From NCBI RefSeq assembly GCF_025336485.1, contig NZ_JAODAB010000003.1:124001-188000 (forward strand): a DNA stretch of 64,000 nt. The letters are read 5' to 3'. The notes beneath the pieces were generated by a model that made no database searches, was not told the origin of the DNA, and saw only the letters and a list, made by a program, of their open reading frames with translations. Position 1 is the first letter of the stretch. The number at the start of each line of letters is the position of its first letter. This document shows, one piece after another, positions 51,786 to 60,707 of the stretch. Both the position numbers and the translations under genes were made by a program. Source of the DNA: Pseudomonas citri. GTDB taxonomy: Bacteria; Pseudomonadota; Gammaproteobacteria; Pseudomonadales; Pseudomonadaceae.

Positions 51786-53452
51786 CCATGAGCGAGTCCC
51801 GCTCCGAGCGGGCGCTGATCCTCGCACCGCTGGGACGGGATAGCCAGATCGCGCTGATGATACTGGAAGAAGCCGGCTTCCCCGGCTTGATCTGTCAGCA
51901 CCTGGGACACCTGTGCGACGAGCTGGAACAAGGTGCCGGCCTGCTGGTGATTGCTTCCGAAGCCCTGTTGGGGCCGGGCCTGGAGGTCCTGCTCCAGCTG
52001 ATCGAACAACAGCCGGCCTGGTCCGACCTGCCCATTGTCCTGCTGACTCACCACGGCGGCCCCGAGCAGACCCCGGAGGCTCGCCTGGGGGCGCAACTGG
52101 GCAACGTCACGTTCCTGGAACGTCCCTTTCACCCGGTGACCCTGGTCAGCCTGGTGACCACCGCCCTGCGTGGACGCCGCCGGCAATACGAAGCCCGGGA
52201 TCGCCTGATTGACCTCAGTAACAGCGAACAGCGCCTGCAAACCATCCTCGAGACACTCGAGCAACAGGTGCAGGAGCGCACCGCCCAATTGCGCCACAAC
52301 GAAGAGGCCTTGCGCCAATCGCAGAAAATGGAAGCGGTCGGCCAGCTTACCGGCGGCATTGCCCATGACTTCAACAACATGCTCACCGGGATCATTGGCA
52401 GCCTCGAATTGTTACGCCGGCGCCTGGCCCGGGGCCGTACCGAAGACCTGGACAGCCTGATCGACCTGGGCGTGACCTCGGCGAACCGTGCCGCCGGGCT
52501 GACCCACCGCTTGCTGGCCTTTTCCCGCCGGCAGTCGCTGGACTCCAAGGCCGTGCAGATGAACACCCTGGTGTTGTCCATGGGCGAGCTGTTGCAGCGC
52601 AGTCTCAACGAAAGTATCCGCCTGGACATGCAACTGGACGATCAGCTGTGGATCGCCGAAGCCGACCCCAACCAACTGGAAAGCGCCCTGCTCAACCTGG
52701 TGCTCAATGCCCGGGACGCAATGCCGGACGGCGGCACGTTGGTGATACGCACCTCCAATCAACACCTGGATGCCGACTTTACCGACGCCTACAGCAACCT
52801 GAAGCCCGGTGACTATGTGGCCTTGAGTGTGCAGGACACCGGTTGCGGCATGCCGGAGGCCATCGTCCACCGCGCGTTCGACCCGTTTTTCACCACCAAG
52901 CCGATTGGCCAGGGCACCGGCCTGGGTCTGTCGATGATCTACGGCTTCAGCAAGCAATCCCACGGCCATGTGACCATGGACAGCGAAGTCAACCGCGGCA
53001 CCACCGTCAACCTGTACCTGCCGCGTTTCATCGGCGAGCCCGTGAGCGAACCGGTGATCGACACCCAGCACATGCCACATGCGCAAGCGGGCGAGACGGT
53101 ATTGATTGTCGAAGACGATCCGGCGGTGCGGGTGCTGGTCAGCACGGTACTGGGCGAGCTGGGCTATGCCTTCCTCGAAGCGGGCGACGCCGATGGCGCA
53201 CTGCCGATCCTCCAGTCGAAGCGACGCATCGACCTGATGGTCAGCGACGTAGGGCTGCCGGGCATGAACGGTCGGCAATTGGCGGAAATCGGCCGGCAGC
53301 TGCGCCCCGATCTGCGGGTCCTGTTCATCACCGGTTATGCCGAGCACGCCGCGGTTCGCGGCGGCTTCCTTGACCCGGGCATGCAGATGATCACCAAGCC
53401 GTTCACGTTCGAACTGTTGACGGCCAAGGTGCGGGAGATGATCAGGACGTAG
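51782..53452 (+). CDS. hybrid histidine kinase with receiver-like N terminus and C-terminal receiver
   Basis: A 556-residue cytoplasmic kinase without membrane helices. Residues 1-125 look like a receiver fold ([34 protein letters not shown]) but lack a clear phospho-acceptor Asp. A coiled-coil leads to the dimerisation/His domain ([20 protein letters not shown]), an ATPase domain ([35 protein letters not shown]) and a receiver ([11 protein letters not shown] with phospho-Asp in [11 protein letters not shown]). GTG 51782 is 7 bases after GAGGAAG and overlaps the KaiC-like stop; ATG 51788 is the alternative. Partnership with the KaiC-like ATPase is suggested by translational coupling. It converges on the leftward cheB/cheR operon. 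Confidence 0.92.
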   Translation: MTMSESRSERALILAPLGRDSQIALMILEEAGFPGLICQHLGHLCDELEQGAGLLVIASEALLGPGLEVLLQLIEQQPAWSDLPIVLLTHHGGPEQTPEARLGAQLGNVTFLERPFHPVTLVSLVTTALRGRRRQYEARDRLIDLSNSEQRLQTILETLEQQVQERTAQLRHNEEALRQSQKMEAVGQLTGGIAHDFNNMLTGIIGSLELLRRRLARGRTEDLDSLIDLGVTSANRAAGLTHRLLAFSRRQSLDSKAVQMNTLVLSMGELLQRSLNESIRLDMQLDDQLWIAEADPNQLESALLNLVLNARDAMPDGGTLVIRTSNQHLDADFTDAYSNLKPGDYVALSVQDTGCGMPEAIVHRAFDPFFTTKPIGQGTGLGLSMIYGFSKQSHGHVTMDSEVNRGTTVNLYLPRFIGEPVSEPVIDTQHMPHAQAGETVLIVEDDPAVRVLVSTVLGELGYAFLEAGDADGALPILQSKRRIDLMVSDVGLPGMNGRQLAEIGRQLRPDLRVLFITGYAEHAAVRGGFLDPGMQMITKPFTFELLTAKVREMIRT

Positions 53453-53467
53453 GCTTTGCAGGAGTAC

Positions 53468-53845
53468 CTACGACAGCATCGACTGCATGATGCCCTGGAG
53501 TTCATCCAGATCGAACGGTTTGTCCAGGATCGGCGCCTTGCGCGTGATGGGGCTGTCGGTCTCGCGCACTTCCTGGGCATAGCCGCTGATGAAGATGACC
53601 TTGAGGTCCGGACGCAACCTGACCGCAGGTTCGGCGATCTGCACCCCGGAAATGCCTCCCGGCAGTCGGAAATCGGTGATCATCATGTCCAGATGAGGCT
53701 TGCTCGCCAGGATCTCGAAAGCTTGTTCACCGTTCTCCGCCTGCAGTACCCGATACCCCTCACCTGACAAGTAGGCCGACAATACCATCAGGATCGATGG
53801 ATCATCCTCGACGATCAGTACAACATCTTGCGCATCTTCACTCAT
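53468..53845 (-). CDS. single-domain response regulator
   Basis: A 125-residue CheY-like receiver without output domain. [14 protein letters not shown] holds the acidic pair, the phospho-acceptor is Asp in MMITDFRLPGG, and the conserved Lys is in ILDKPF. It would receive phosphate from the upstream REC-kinase or giant hybrid kinase. ATG 53845 is chosen since AAGG lies about 7 bases upstream and the domain then begins properly; it overlaps the upstream kinase gene by 8 bases. It is the last gene of the five-gene leftward operon. Confidence 0.9.
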   Translation of the reverse strand: MSEDAQDVVLIVEDDPSILMVLSAYLSGEGYRVLQAENGEQAFEILASKPHLDMMITDFRLPGGISGVQIAEPAVRLRPDLKVIFISGYAQEVRETDSPITRKAPILDKPFDLDELQGIMQSMLS

Positions 53846-55127
53846 GAGAAGCCTTTGTTCGATCAATAGCTGCTGATACGACCGTGGGGTCACTCAGAGG
53901 TTGCGTCAGTTCGACGGTTTTGTGAATCGCTGTTTTCTGAAAAGGCAGGCAAACACAAAACAGTGCCCCTTCGTTCAGCCGGCTGTCGACCGTGATGGTC
54001 CCGCCATGGGCGGTCACGATCTGCTCGGAGATGAACAAACCCAGGCCCAATCCGGACGTGGCGGCTTTGGACGATACCCGCTCGAACTGCTGGAAGATAC
54101 GCTTCTGGTTTTCTTCGCTGATACCGATGCCCCGGTCCTGGACCTCGATGCAGGCATGCTCGGGCGTCTTGTAGATCCGCACGTCGATGGGGCCCTTGCC
54201 GCCATAGCGCAGGGCGTTGGTCAGCAGGTTCGACACCACCTGCTCGATCCGGAACTCATCCCAGAGCCCTTCAACCGAAGGATCGGCGGTGTAGGTCACG
54301 CTGCATTCGGCGGCGGTGATCTGCGGCTGGAAATTACGCAACAGGTTGGCCACCAAGGCCGTCAGGTTGAAGCGGCTCGGACGGATGGACAGCTTGCCGG
54401 TGCGGATCCGCGAGACATCCAGCATGTCCTCGATCAGCCGGATCAGGCTCTTGATCTGCCGCTCGTCGCGCTCGACCATCGCCCGCACCTTGTCCATGCT
54501 GAAGGCGGCGGCGTTATCCCGGGCCAAGTGCATCTTGCGCAATTGCGTCTCCAGGATCAGCCCATTGAGCGGAGTACGGACCTCGTGGGCAACAACGGAC
54601 ATGAAGTCATCGCGCATCCGCACGGCCTGCTCCAGCTCGCTGCGAGTGGCCTCCAACTGCTGCAACAAGACCTGCTGTTCGCGACGACTGCGCTCAAGGG
54701 CCACCACTTGCTCCTTGACCGCCTTGCGCTGGCGATAGAGTTCGACGAAGACGCTGACCTTGCTCTTGACCGCATGGTTGTCCAACGGCTTCTGCAGGAA
54801 ATCCACTGCGCCGTTTTCATAACCGGTGAAGGCGTAATTGCGCTCGCGACCTGCCGCGCTGACAAAAATGATCGGGACGCTGCGGGTCTTTTCCGTACCA
54901 CGCATCAGCTCGGCCAGCTCGAACCCGTTCATGTCCGGCATCTGCACGTCGATGATGGCCAGGGCAAAATCGTGTTGCAGCAACAGCGACAACGCGTCGT
55001 CTGCCGACAAGGCAGAGAAGACTTCGCGGTCGTCACCCATGATCAACGCCTCCAGGGCCAACAGATTTTCCGGCAGATCATCGACGATCAGCAGTTTGAC
55101 TCGACTGTCCTTTGGCATTGGGTTCAT
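53838..55127 (-). CDS. histidine kinase with N-terminal receiver domain
   Basis: A 429-residue soluble protein: receiver (LLIVDDLPENLLALEALI, phospho-Asp in IIDVQMPDMNGFE, Lys in FLQKPL; residues about 10-130), a coiled-coil (~135-180), HisKA domain (SVVAHEVRTPLNGLIL) and HATPase (NLLTNALRYGGKG, DRGIGIS, SGLGLGLFISEQI). The receiver probably gates kinase activity, taking phosphate from the giant hybrid kinase upstream. Its ATG overlaps the CheB stop (ATGA) and its end overlaps the response regulator start, so all are translationally coupled. Confidence 0.93.
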   Translation of the reverse strand: MNPMPKDSRVKLLIVDDLPENLLALEALIMGDDREVFSALSADDALSLLLQHDFALAIIDVQMPDMNGFELAELMRGTEKTRSVPIIFVSAAGRERNYAFTGYENGAVDFLQKPLDNHAVKSKVSVFVELYRQRKAVKEQVVALERSRREQQVLLQQLEATRSELEQAVRMRDDFMSVVAHEVRTPLNGLILETQLRKMHLARDNAAAFSMDKVRAMVERDERQIKSLIRLIEDMLDVSRIRTGKLSIRPSRFNLTALVANLLRNFQPQITAAECSVTYTADPSVEGLWDEFRIEQVVSNLLTNALRYGGKGPIDVRIYKTPEHACIEVQDRGIGISEENQKRIFQQFERVSSKAATSGLGLGLFISEQIVTAHGGTITVDSRLNEGALFCVCLPFQKTAIHKTVELTQPLSDPTVVSAAIDRTKASHE

Positions 55128-55711
55128 TCCAGCCCGGCCAGCAACTGGCCGATCTCTTGCAGAGTGAGGATATGGTCGGGCTGGTGCAACGCCAGCGCCG
55201 CTTCGGGCATGGTCGCCACCTGGGCTTCGCGGGGGTCCTGGACCACGGTAATACCGCCCTGCGCCCTGACCTTGGCCAGGCCTTGGGCGCCGTCACCGTT
55301 GGCACCGGTCAGCACCACCGCCAGCAGGTTGGGCCCGTAGACATCGACGGCCGACTCGAATAGCACATCGATGGAGGGTCGCGAATGGTGCACCGGTTCT
55401 TCCAGGCTCAACGACAGGCTCCGGTCGGCCTCGACCGACAAATGATAGCCGGGTGTCGCAACGTACAAGGTGCCCGGGCAAATGTCCTGCTTGTCCCGGG
55501 CTTCTTCCACCGGCATGGCGAGACGGCGCCCGAAGACCTCGGCCATCTGGCTGTTACGCTCGTCAGGCAAATGCAGCACCACCAGGACCGGCAAGCCAAA
55601 GCCCCTGGGCAGTTGTCCGAAAACCTTGAGCAAGGCTTCAACGCCACCGGCAGAGGCGCCCACGACAATGGCCTCGATTCGCGACGCAGGTTCGTCAGTC
55701 GTCTGGTTCAT
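55124..55711 (-). CDS. cheB: CheB-type protein-glutamate methylesterase domain, stand-alone
   Basis: A 195-residue protein consisting only of the CheB catalytic domain; the usual N-terminal receiver is missing. Catalytic residues are visible: Ser in VGASAGGVEAL (residue ~17), His in VLHLPDE and Asp in LTGANGDGAQGL. It would remove methyl esters from chemoreceptor-like glutamates. Without a receiver it cannot be switched by direct phosphorylation. ATG 55711 overlaps the cheR stop (ATGA); an open frame reaching further upstream would run into cheR. Pairing with CheR and hybrid kinases but no CheA, CheW or receptor suggests a role outside classical chemotaxis. Confidence 0.92.
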   Translation of the reverse strand: MNQTTDEPASRIEAIVVGASAGGVEALLKVFGQLPRGFGLPVLVVLHLPDERNSQMAEVFGRRLAMPVEEARDKQDICPGTLYVATPGYHLSVEADRSLSLSLEEPVHHSRPSIDVLFESAVDVYGPNLLAVVLTGANGDGAQGLAKVRAQGGITVVQDPREAQVATMPEAALALHQPDHILTLQEIGQLLAGLE

Positions 55712-56523
55712 AGCTTGCGGTAGATCCGTTCCTGTTTGACCAACGGCTCGAATTGCTTGCCATAGGCCGAGAAATCCAAGGTTTCCTTGCTGCCCAGGAC
55801 CAGGAAACCCCGGTGGCAAAGGGACTCGTGGAACAATCCGAATGCTCGGTCCTGTAGATTTTTATTGAAATAAATCACCACGTTACGACAGGAGATTAAC
55901 TGGGTTTCTGAAAAGACGCTGTCGGTCGCAAGACTGTGATCGGCAAAGGTCACGTTTTCACACAAGGTCTTGTCGAACATCGCGTAATCGTAGGCGGCGG
56001 TGTAGTAATCGGCAAACGACCGCCGCCCTCCGGCCTGCTGGTAATTTTGAGTGTAGGCCCGCACGCTTTCGAGGGAAAAAATGCCCTGCTTGGCTTTCTC
56101 CAGCGAACGCGGGTTGATGTCAGTGGCATAGATGAGCGTACGGTCGAGCAGGCCTTCTTCGCGTAACAGAATGGCCATGGAATAGACCTCTTCCCCGGTA
56201 CTGCATCCGGCGATCCAGATCTTGAGCGAGGGGTAGGTCTTGAGCAGCGGCACCACTTCCTCGCGAATCGCCAGGAAATGCGACGGGTCGCGGAACATTT
56301 CGCTGACAGGAATCGTCAGCAGCTGCAGCAATTGCATGAACGCGCCGGGATCGTGCAGCACGCGCTCTTGCAGGGCCGAGATGGTCTTGCATTCGAACTG
56401 GGCCAGTGCATGTTCGACCCGGCGCTTGATGGAAGCACCGGAGTAATCCCGAAAGTCGTAGCTGTACTTGAGGTAAATCGCTTCGATCAACAAACGAAGT
56501 TCAATGTCGGTATAACGTTCCAC
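55708..56523 (-). CDS. cheR: CheR-type protein-glutamate methyltransferase
   Basis: A 271-residue SAM-dependent methyltransferase. The N-terminal helical domain includes SGASIKRRVEHALAQF, the SAM-binding site is IWIAGCSTGEEVYSMAILL, and LISCRNVVIYFNK is the conserved post-I region. The likely start is GTG 56523, overlapping the preceding TAG by one base (TAGTG) and preceded by GGAAAG 6 bases upstream; proteins of this group begin ERYTDIELRLLIEAIYLKYS. An ATG at 56550 inside the previous gene is the alternative. Its own target is unclear because no receptor gene lies in the operon; the giant hybrid kinase is one candidate. Confidence 0.93.
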   Translation of the reverse strand: MERYTDIELRLLIEAIYLKYSYDFRDYSGASIKRRVEHALAQFECKTISALQERVLHDPGAFMQLLQLLTIPVSEMFRDPSHFLAIREEVVPLLKTYPSLKIWIAGCSTGEEVYSMAILLREEGLLDRTLIYATDINPRSLEKAKQGIFSLESVRAYTQNYQQAGGRRSFADYYTAAYDYAMFDKTLCENVTFADHSLATDSVFSETQLISCRNVVIYFNKNLQDRAFGLFHESLCHRGFLVLGSKETLDFSAYGKQFEPLVKQERIYRKL

Positions 56524-59500
56524 TAAATTCTTTCCATATTCGGCAACCACACGCGAATCAGCGAAAACAGACGATCCAGGTCGATCGGCTTGGCCAGGTA
56601 ATCGTTGGAGCCCGCCGCCAGGCAGCGCTCCTGGTCATCCTTCATGGCCTTGGCCGTCACCGCGATGATGGGCAACTTGCGCCAGCGCGGGTCTTTACGG
56701 ATCTGCGTCGTGGCTTCGAAACCGTCCATTTCCGGCATCATCACGTCCATCAGCACCAGGTCGATGTCGTCCATTTCATTGAGGCGGTCGATGGCTTCAT
56801 AGCCGTTGCGGCCAATGACCACGATCGCGCCTTTCGCCTCCAGGGCACTGGTCAGGGCGAAGATGTTGCGCACATCGTCGTCCACCAACAGCACCTTGCG
56901 CCCCTCGAAAACCTTGTCGCGGCTGCGGGCGGTCTTGAGCATCCGCTGCCGTTCATGGGACAACCGCGACTCGACTTTGTGCAGAAAAAGTGTGACTTCG
57001 TCCAACAGGCGCTCTGGCGAACGGGCGCCCTTGATGATGATCGAGCGCGAATACTTGCGCAGCTCGGCTTCTTCATCGCGGGTCAGGTTGCGCCCGGTGT
57101 AGATGATCACCGGCGGGAACGAACAGATTTCCTCGTTGGACATGCGCTTGAGCAGGTCATTGCCGAGCATGTCCGGTAGCTTGAGGTCGATGATCATGCA
57201 GTCGTAGACATTCGTCTGCAGTAATTCCAGCGCCTGCTGGGCCAGGCCAACGGCGGTGATCTCGATATCATCATCGCCGATCAGTCGGGTAATGCTGTCG
57301 CGTTGCAAGTCATCGTCTTCCACCAGCAGCACCCGCTTGACCTTCTGGGTCAGCTTGGCTTCCAGCCGGGCGAACACATCCTTGAGCTCCTCGCGGGTGG
57401 TCGGCTTGACCGCGTAACCGATGGCCCCCATGTGCAACGCCGCCTCGGCGCGGTCCTCGACGGAAATCACATGCACCGGGATATGCCGGGTTTCGGGCTG
57501 TTCCTTGAGCCGTTGCAGCACGGTCAGTCCGGAATGGTCCGGCAGGCGCATGTCCAGCAGGATCGCGTCGGGGCTCAGTAACATCGCCAGGTCAAAACCT
57601 TCGTCGGCGCCATGGGCCACCAGGCAGCGGTAACCCAGTTCATGGGCCAGGTCGAAAAGAATCCGGGCGAACTCCGCTTCATCTTCGATCACCAGGATGC
57701 AGCGATTACTGAACGGCGCCTCGTCCCGGTCATCGGCAAACCGCGCAACCGGGATATCCACCTCGGCGGCCAGGGACGCCGGCGCAGGCTTGGGCGTCAC
57801 CGGGGCCGGCGTGGTCTCAGTCGGAATGAACGTCATCGGCTCCGCGGGACGCTCCCCGGGCTCGACATAGCGCTCCGGCAACACCAGCGTAAACACACTG
57901 CCCTGTCCGGGCTCGCTGGAAACCGAAATCGAACCGCCGAGCAACGTCGCCAGGTCGCGTGAAATCGACAGCCCCAGTCCGGTGCCTCCGTAGCGGCGGT
58001 TGGTGGTGCCGTCGGCCTGGCGGAAGGCCTCGAAGATGCTTTGCTGCTGATCGGCGGCAATGCCAATCCCCGAATCGCTGATCATGAAGGCGACGCCCGA
58101 GCCCGGCTGGCCGGCCACCGACAACCGGACAGTGCCGTGCTCGGTGAACTTCACGGCGTTGGACAACAGGTTCTTGATCACCTGCTCCAGCCGCTGGCGA
58201 TCGGTATAGAGCGTGGATGGCGCATCGGGTAGCAGCTGCGTCTCGAAACCCAGGCCCTTTTCGGCCGCCAGTGGCATGAACAGGTCCCGCAGTCCATCCA
58301 CCAGGCGCGGCACGCTGGTACTTTCCGGACGCACTTCCAACTTGCCGGCCTCGACCTTGGAGATGTCGAGGATGTCATTGATCAGGTTCAACAGATCATT
58401 ACCGGCGCTATAGATCGACTCGGCGAACTTGACCTGTTCCTCGTTGAGGTTGTTCTGCGGGTTTTCCGCCAGCAGCTTGGACAGGATCAGCGAACTGTTG
58501 AGCGGCGTGCGCAGTTCATGGGACATGTTGGCGAGGAATTCGGACTTGTACTTGCTCGAACGCTGCAACTCTTCGGCGCGCTCCTGCAACTGGACCTGGG
58601 CCAGGTTCAGCTCGCTGTTCTTGCGGTCGACGGCGTCACGTTGCTGCGCCAACTGCTCGTTGGTCTGTTCCAGTTCCAGTTGCTGGGTTTCCAGGTGAAC
58701 CTGGGACTCCTTGAGGATGCGCGACTGTTCTTCCAGCTCTTCGTTGGCGGTCTTGAGCTCTTCCTGCTGGACTTGCAGCTCTTCGTTCAACTGCTGGGTT
58801 TGCGCCAATACTTCCTGCAAGCGCTGACGATAGCGGGCGGCCTCGATGGAGACGCCGATATTTCCGGCGATTCGCTCCAGTAGCTCGATGTCGCGCTCGG
58901 TCAGTGGCCGCAGGAAACCCAACTCGATGACACCGTTGACCCGGTCGTCGTCGCGGATGGGCACCACCACCACACTGTTGGGCAGGCCCTGGCCCAACCC
59001 GGAGCTGACTTTCAGGTAGTCGTCGGGGACGTCATCCAGGCGGATCAGCCGGCCTTGCTGCGCCGCCTGGCCAGCGATGCCTTCACCGTCGACGATCACC
59101 TGCTGTTGTTCGTCGTCCTCCCGGGACAAGCCGTAGGTGGCGACACGCTTGAGCGCTCCGTTTTCTTCGCGCACATAAATCGCCGCGACAACGACGTCCA
59201 GGTATTGCGCGCAAAACTGCAGGATGTTGCGTCCCAATACGTTCAAGGACAACTGTCCCAGGACTTGTTCAGCCAGCAGCGTCTGGCCATTGCGCAACCA
59301 CGCCTGCTTCTCCAGGTGCAAGGCGCTCTGCTGCTGGATTTTAAGGTTGGCGCTGTAGCTCTTGGACAGGTGCAACAAATCCCGGCGACCGACATAGGCC
59401 AGCAACCCGCTGATCGCGGCGACAAACAGCAGGTACAACGCAATGCTCCAGATCGTCGTGTTGCGCACTTCCTCGTTGCGGGCCGCGTGCAAATGCTGCT

Positions 59501-60005
59501 CGGTCTCGACGATGTCTTCGAAGGTCTTGCGGATTTCATCGGTCAGGCGCTTGCCACGCCCTGCTTTCACTACGCTCCGGTAATCACCCGTGCTGCGTTG
59601 CAGGTCGATCATGCCCTGGGCGTAGTTGGCCCACTCCGTCTGGAGCGCTTGGATCTTGTGCAGGCGATCCGTCTGGACAGGATTGTCGGCTGTCAATTCC
59701 AGCAATGTATCCAGCGCAACGGCGATCCGCGGCTTGGCGACCTCGTAGGGGTCGAGGAAATGCTCGTCACCAGTCAAAAGGAAGCCGCGCATGCCGGTTT
59801 CCAGGTCTACGCTCAACTTGAGCGCTTCGTTGGCATTATTGATCACCCTGTCGGTATGCCCGACCCATTGAATCACCGACAACAGATACGTGATCAGGAT
59901 GATGAAAAACACCGCGCTGAGCGCCCCCATACCCAGCGGCAGGGCAATGTTGCGGCTCAGGAGTTTGCGGAAACTGTGCTCGTCAACCGAAGACGAAGGA
60001 GTCAT
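56523..60005 (-). CDS. giant hybrid sensor kinase: CHASE3, GAF, HisKA, HATPase and three receivers
   Basis: A 1160-residue membrane kinase. TM1 (residues about 17-37) and TM2 (about 195-215) flank a CHASE3-like region (ETGMRGFLLTGDEHFLDPY). A GAF domain follows (EGIAGQAAQQGRLIRLDDVP), then a very long coiled-coil of ~100 residues, HisKA (FLANMSHELRTPLNSSLIL), HATPase (NLLSNAVKFTEHG, DSGIGI, GGTGLGLSISRDL) and three receivers, each with its phospho-Asp (ILLDMRLPDHSG, MIIDLKLPDMLG, VLMDVMMPEMDG). The start is ATG 60005 with AAGG 8 bases upstream. It is first in a leftward operon with cheR, cheB, REC-kinase and a response regulator. Multiple receivers suggest phosphate branching. Confidence 0.94.
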   Translation of the reverse strand: MTPSSSVDEHSFRKLLSRNIALPLGMGALSAVFFIILITYLLSVIQWVGHTDRVINNANEALKLSVDLETGMRGFLLTGDEHFLDPYEVAKPRIAVALDTLLELTADNPVQTDRLHKIQALQTEWANYAQGMIDLQRSTGDYRSVVKAGRGKRLTDEIRKTFEDIVETEQHLHAARNEEVRNTTIWSIALYLLFVAAISGLLAYVGRRDLLHLSKSYSANLKIQQQSALHLEKQAWLRNGQTLLAEQVLGQLSLNVLGRNILQFCAQYLDVVVAAIYVREENGALKRVATYGLSREDDEQQQVIVDGEGIAGQAAQQGRLIRLDDVPDDYLKVSSGLGQGLPNSVVVVPIRDDDRVNGVIELGFLRPLTERDIELLERIAGNIGVSIEAARYRQRLQEVLAQTQQLNEELQVQQEELKTANEELEEQSRILKESQVHLETQQLELEQTNEQLAQQRDAVDRKNSELNLAQVQLQERAEELQRSSKYKSEFLANMSHELRTPLNSSLILSKLLAENPQNNLNEEQVKFAESIYSAGNDLLNLINDILDISKVEAGKLEVRPESTSVPRLVDGLRDLFMPLAAEKGLGFETQLLPDAPSTLYTDRQRLEQVIKNLLSNAVKFTEHGTVRLSVAGQPGSGVAFMISDSGIGIAADQQQSIFEAFRQADGTTNRRYGGTGLGLSISRDLATLLGGSISVSSEPGQGSVFTLVLPERYVEPGERPAEPMTFIPTETTPAPVTPKPAPASLAAEVDIPVARFADDRDEAPFSNRCILVIEDEAEFARILFDLAHELGYRCLVAHGADEGFDLAMLLSPDAILLDMRLPDHSGLTVLQRLKEQPETRHIPVHVISVEDRAEAALHMGAIGYAVKPTTREELKDVFARLEAKLTQKVKRVLLVEDDDLQRDSITRLIGDDDIEITAVGLAQQALELLQTNVYDCMIIDLKLPDMLGNDLLKRMSNEEICSFPPVIIYTGRNLTRDEEAELRKYSRSIIIKGARSPERLLDEVTLFLHKVESRLSHERQRMLKTARSRDKVFEGRKVLLVDDDVRNIFALTSALEAKGAIVVIGRNGYEAIDRLNEMDDIDLVLMDVMMPEMDGFEATTQIRKDPRWRKLPIIAVTAKAMKDDQERCLAAGSNDYLAKPIDLDRLFSLIRVWLPNMERI

Positions 60006-60135
60006 GGATAGGGCCTTGGTGAACAGTTGAAATCCGTGGAGTGTGCCCGAAAAACGTCGGTTGGATCCACATTTCTGACAAGGCGGCGGCGTCAATCCGA
60101 CGGAACTCTGCCCTACGGTGAGGAAGCGACTTATC

Positions 60136-60189
60136 CTTGTCAGCTCTTGTACTATAGATCCTTTCTTGTACAAGCCCGGGAACTTGTGC
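60136..60189. promoter_or_regulatory. repeated CTTGT motifs and a CTTGTACAAG palindrome in the divergent promoter region
   Basis: CTTGT occurs at 60136, 60146, 60165 and 60183, the last three spaced 19 and 18 bases apart, and 60165-60174 is the perfect palindrome CTTGTACAAG. The region lies between the leftward giant kinase gene (start 60005) and the rightward response regulator gene (start 60250). Regular spacing close to two helical turns suggests a cooperative regulator-binding array; the binder is unknown. Confidence 0.5.
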
Positions 60190-60249
60190 GAGCTCGCGAC
60201 TTACTCATGTATAAGGCTGTTTTTCCCCCTTCCCGAACCACCTGCGAGT

Positions 60250-60630
60250 ATGCCGACTATGCCCACCCCCGCTTCAGCCACTCCACCCACCATTCTGGTA
60301 GTCGAGGATGACGACATCGTACGGATGTTGATCGTCGATGTGCTGGAGGAGCTGGAATACCAAGTGTTGGAGGCGAATGGTTGTGAGCAGGCACTGACGT
60401 ACCTGCGCGACGAAGAACAACCCATTGCCTTGATGATGACGGATGTCGGCCTGCCGGTGATGGACGGTCGCGAGCTGGCCAGGCAGGCGCGCCTGGCACG
60501 CCCGGCGCTGGCCGTCCTGTTTGCCAGTGGCTATGCCGAAAGCATCGACGTCCCGGATGGCATGGAAGTGATTGGCAAACCCTTTTCCATCGATCAATTG
60601 CGCGACAAGGTCCGCAGCATTCTTTCTTGA
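60250..60630 (+). CDS. single-domain response regulator (CheY-like)
   Basis: A 126-residue receiver with a short Pro/Thr-rich leader (MPTMPTPASATPP). ILVVEDDDIVRMLI holds the acidic pair, the phospho-acceptor Asp is in MMTDVGLPVMDG, and Lys is in VIGKPF. There is no output domain. It is divergent from the giant hybrid kinase gene across a region with repeated motifs, so it probably belongs to the same phosphorelay. Start ATG 60250 or 60259 cannot be distinguished; no clear Shine-Dalgarno sequence is seen. Confidence 0.88.
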   Translation: MPTMPTPASATPPTILVVEDDDIVRMLIVDVLEELEYQVLEANGCEQALTYLRDEEQPIALMMTDVGLPVMDGRELARQARLARPALAVLFASGYAESIDVPDGMEVIGKPFSIDQLRDKVRSILS

Positions 60631-60707
60631 GCCGGGACGTATTCTTGGTCACTATCGGCGCCCCGCGCGTCGACCGCGCCTGATTCGCCCCAAGGAAGTG
60701 CCCGCCC

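Noticed and set aside
60006..60173. N-terminal extension of the giant kinase to 60173
   Set aside because: The extra 56 residues are cysteine-containing, not membrane-like, and cover the promoter motif array; ATG 60005 has a ribosome site and precedes TM1.
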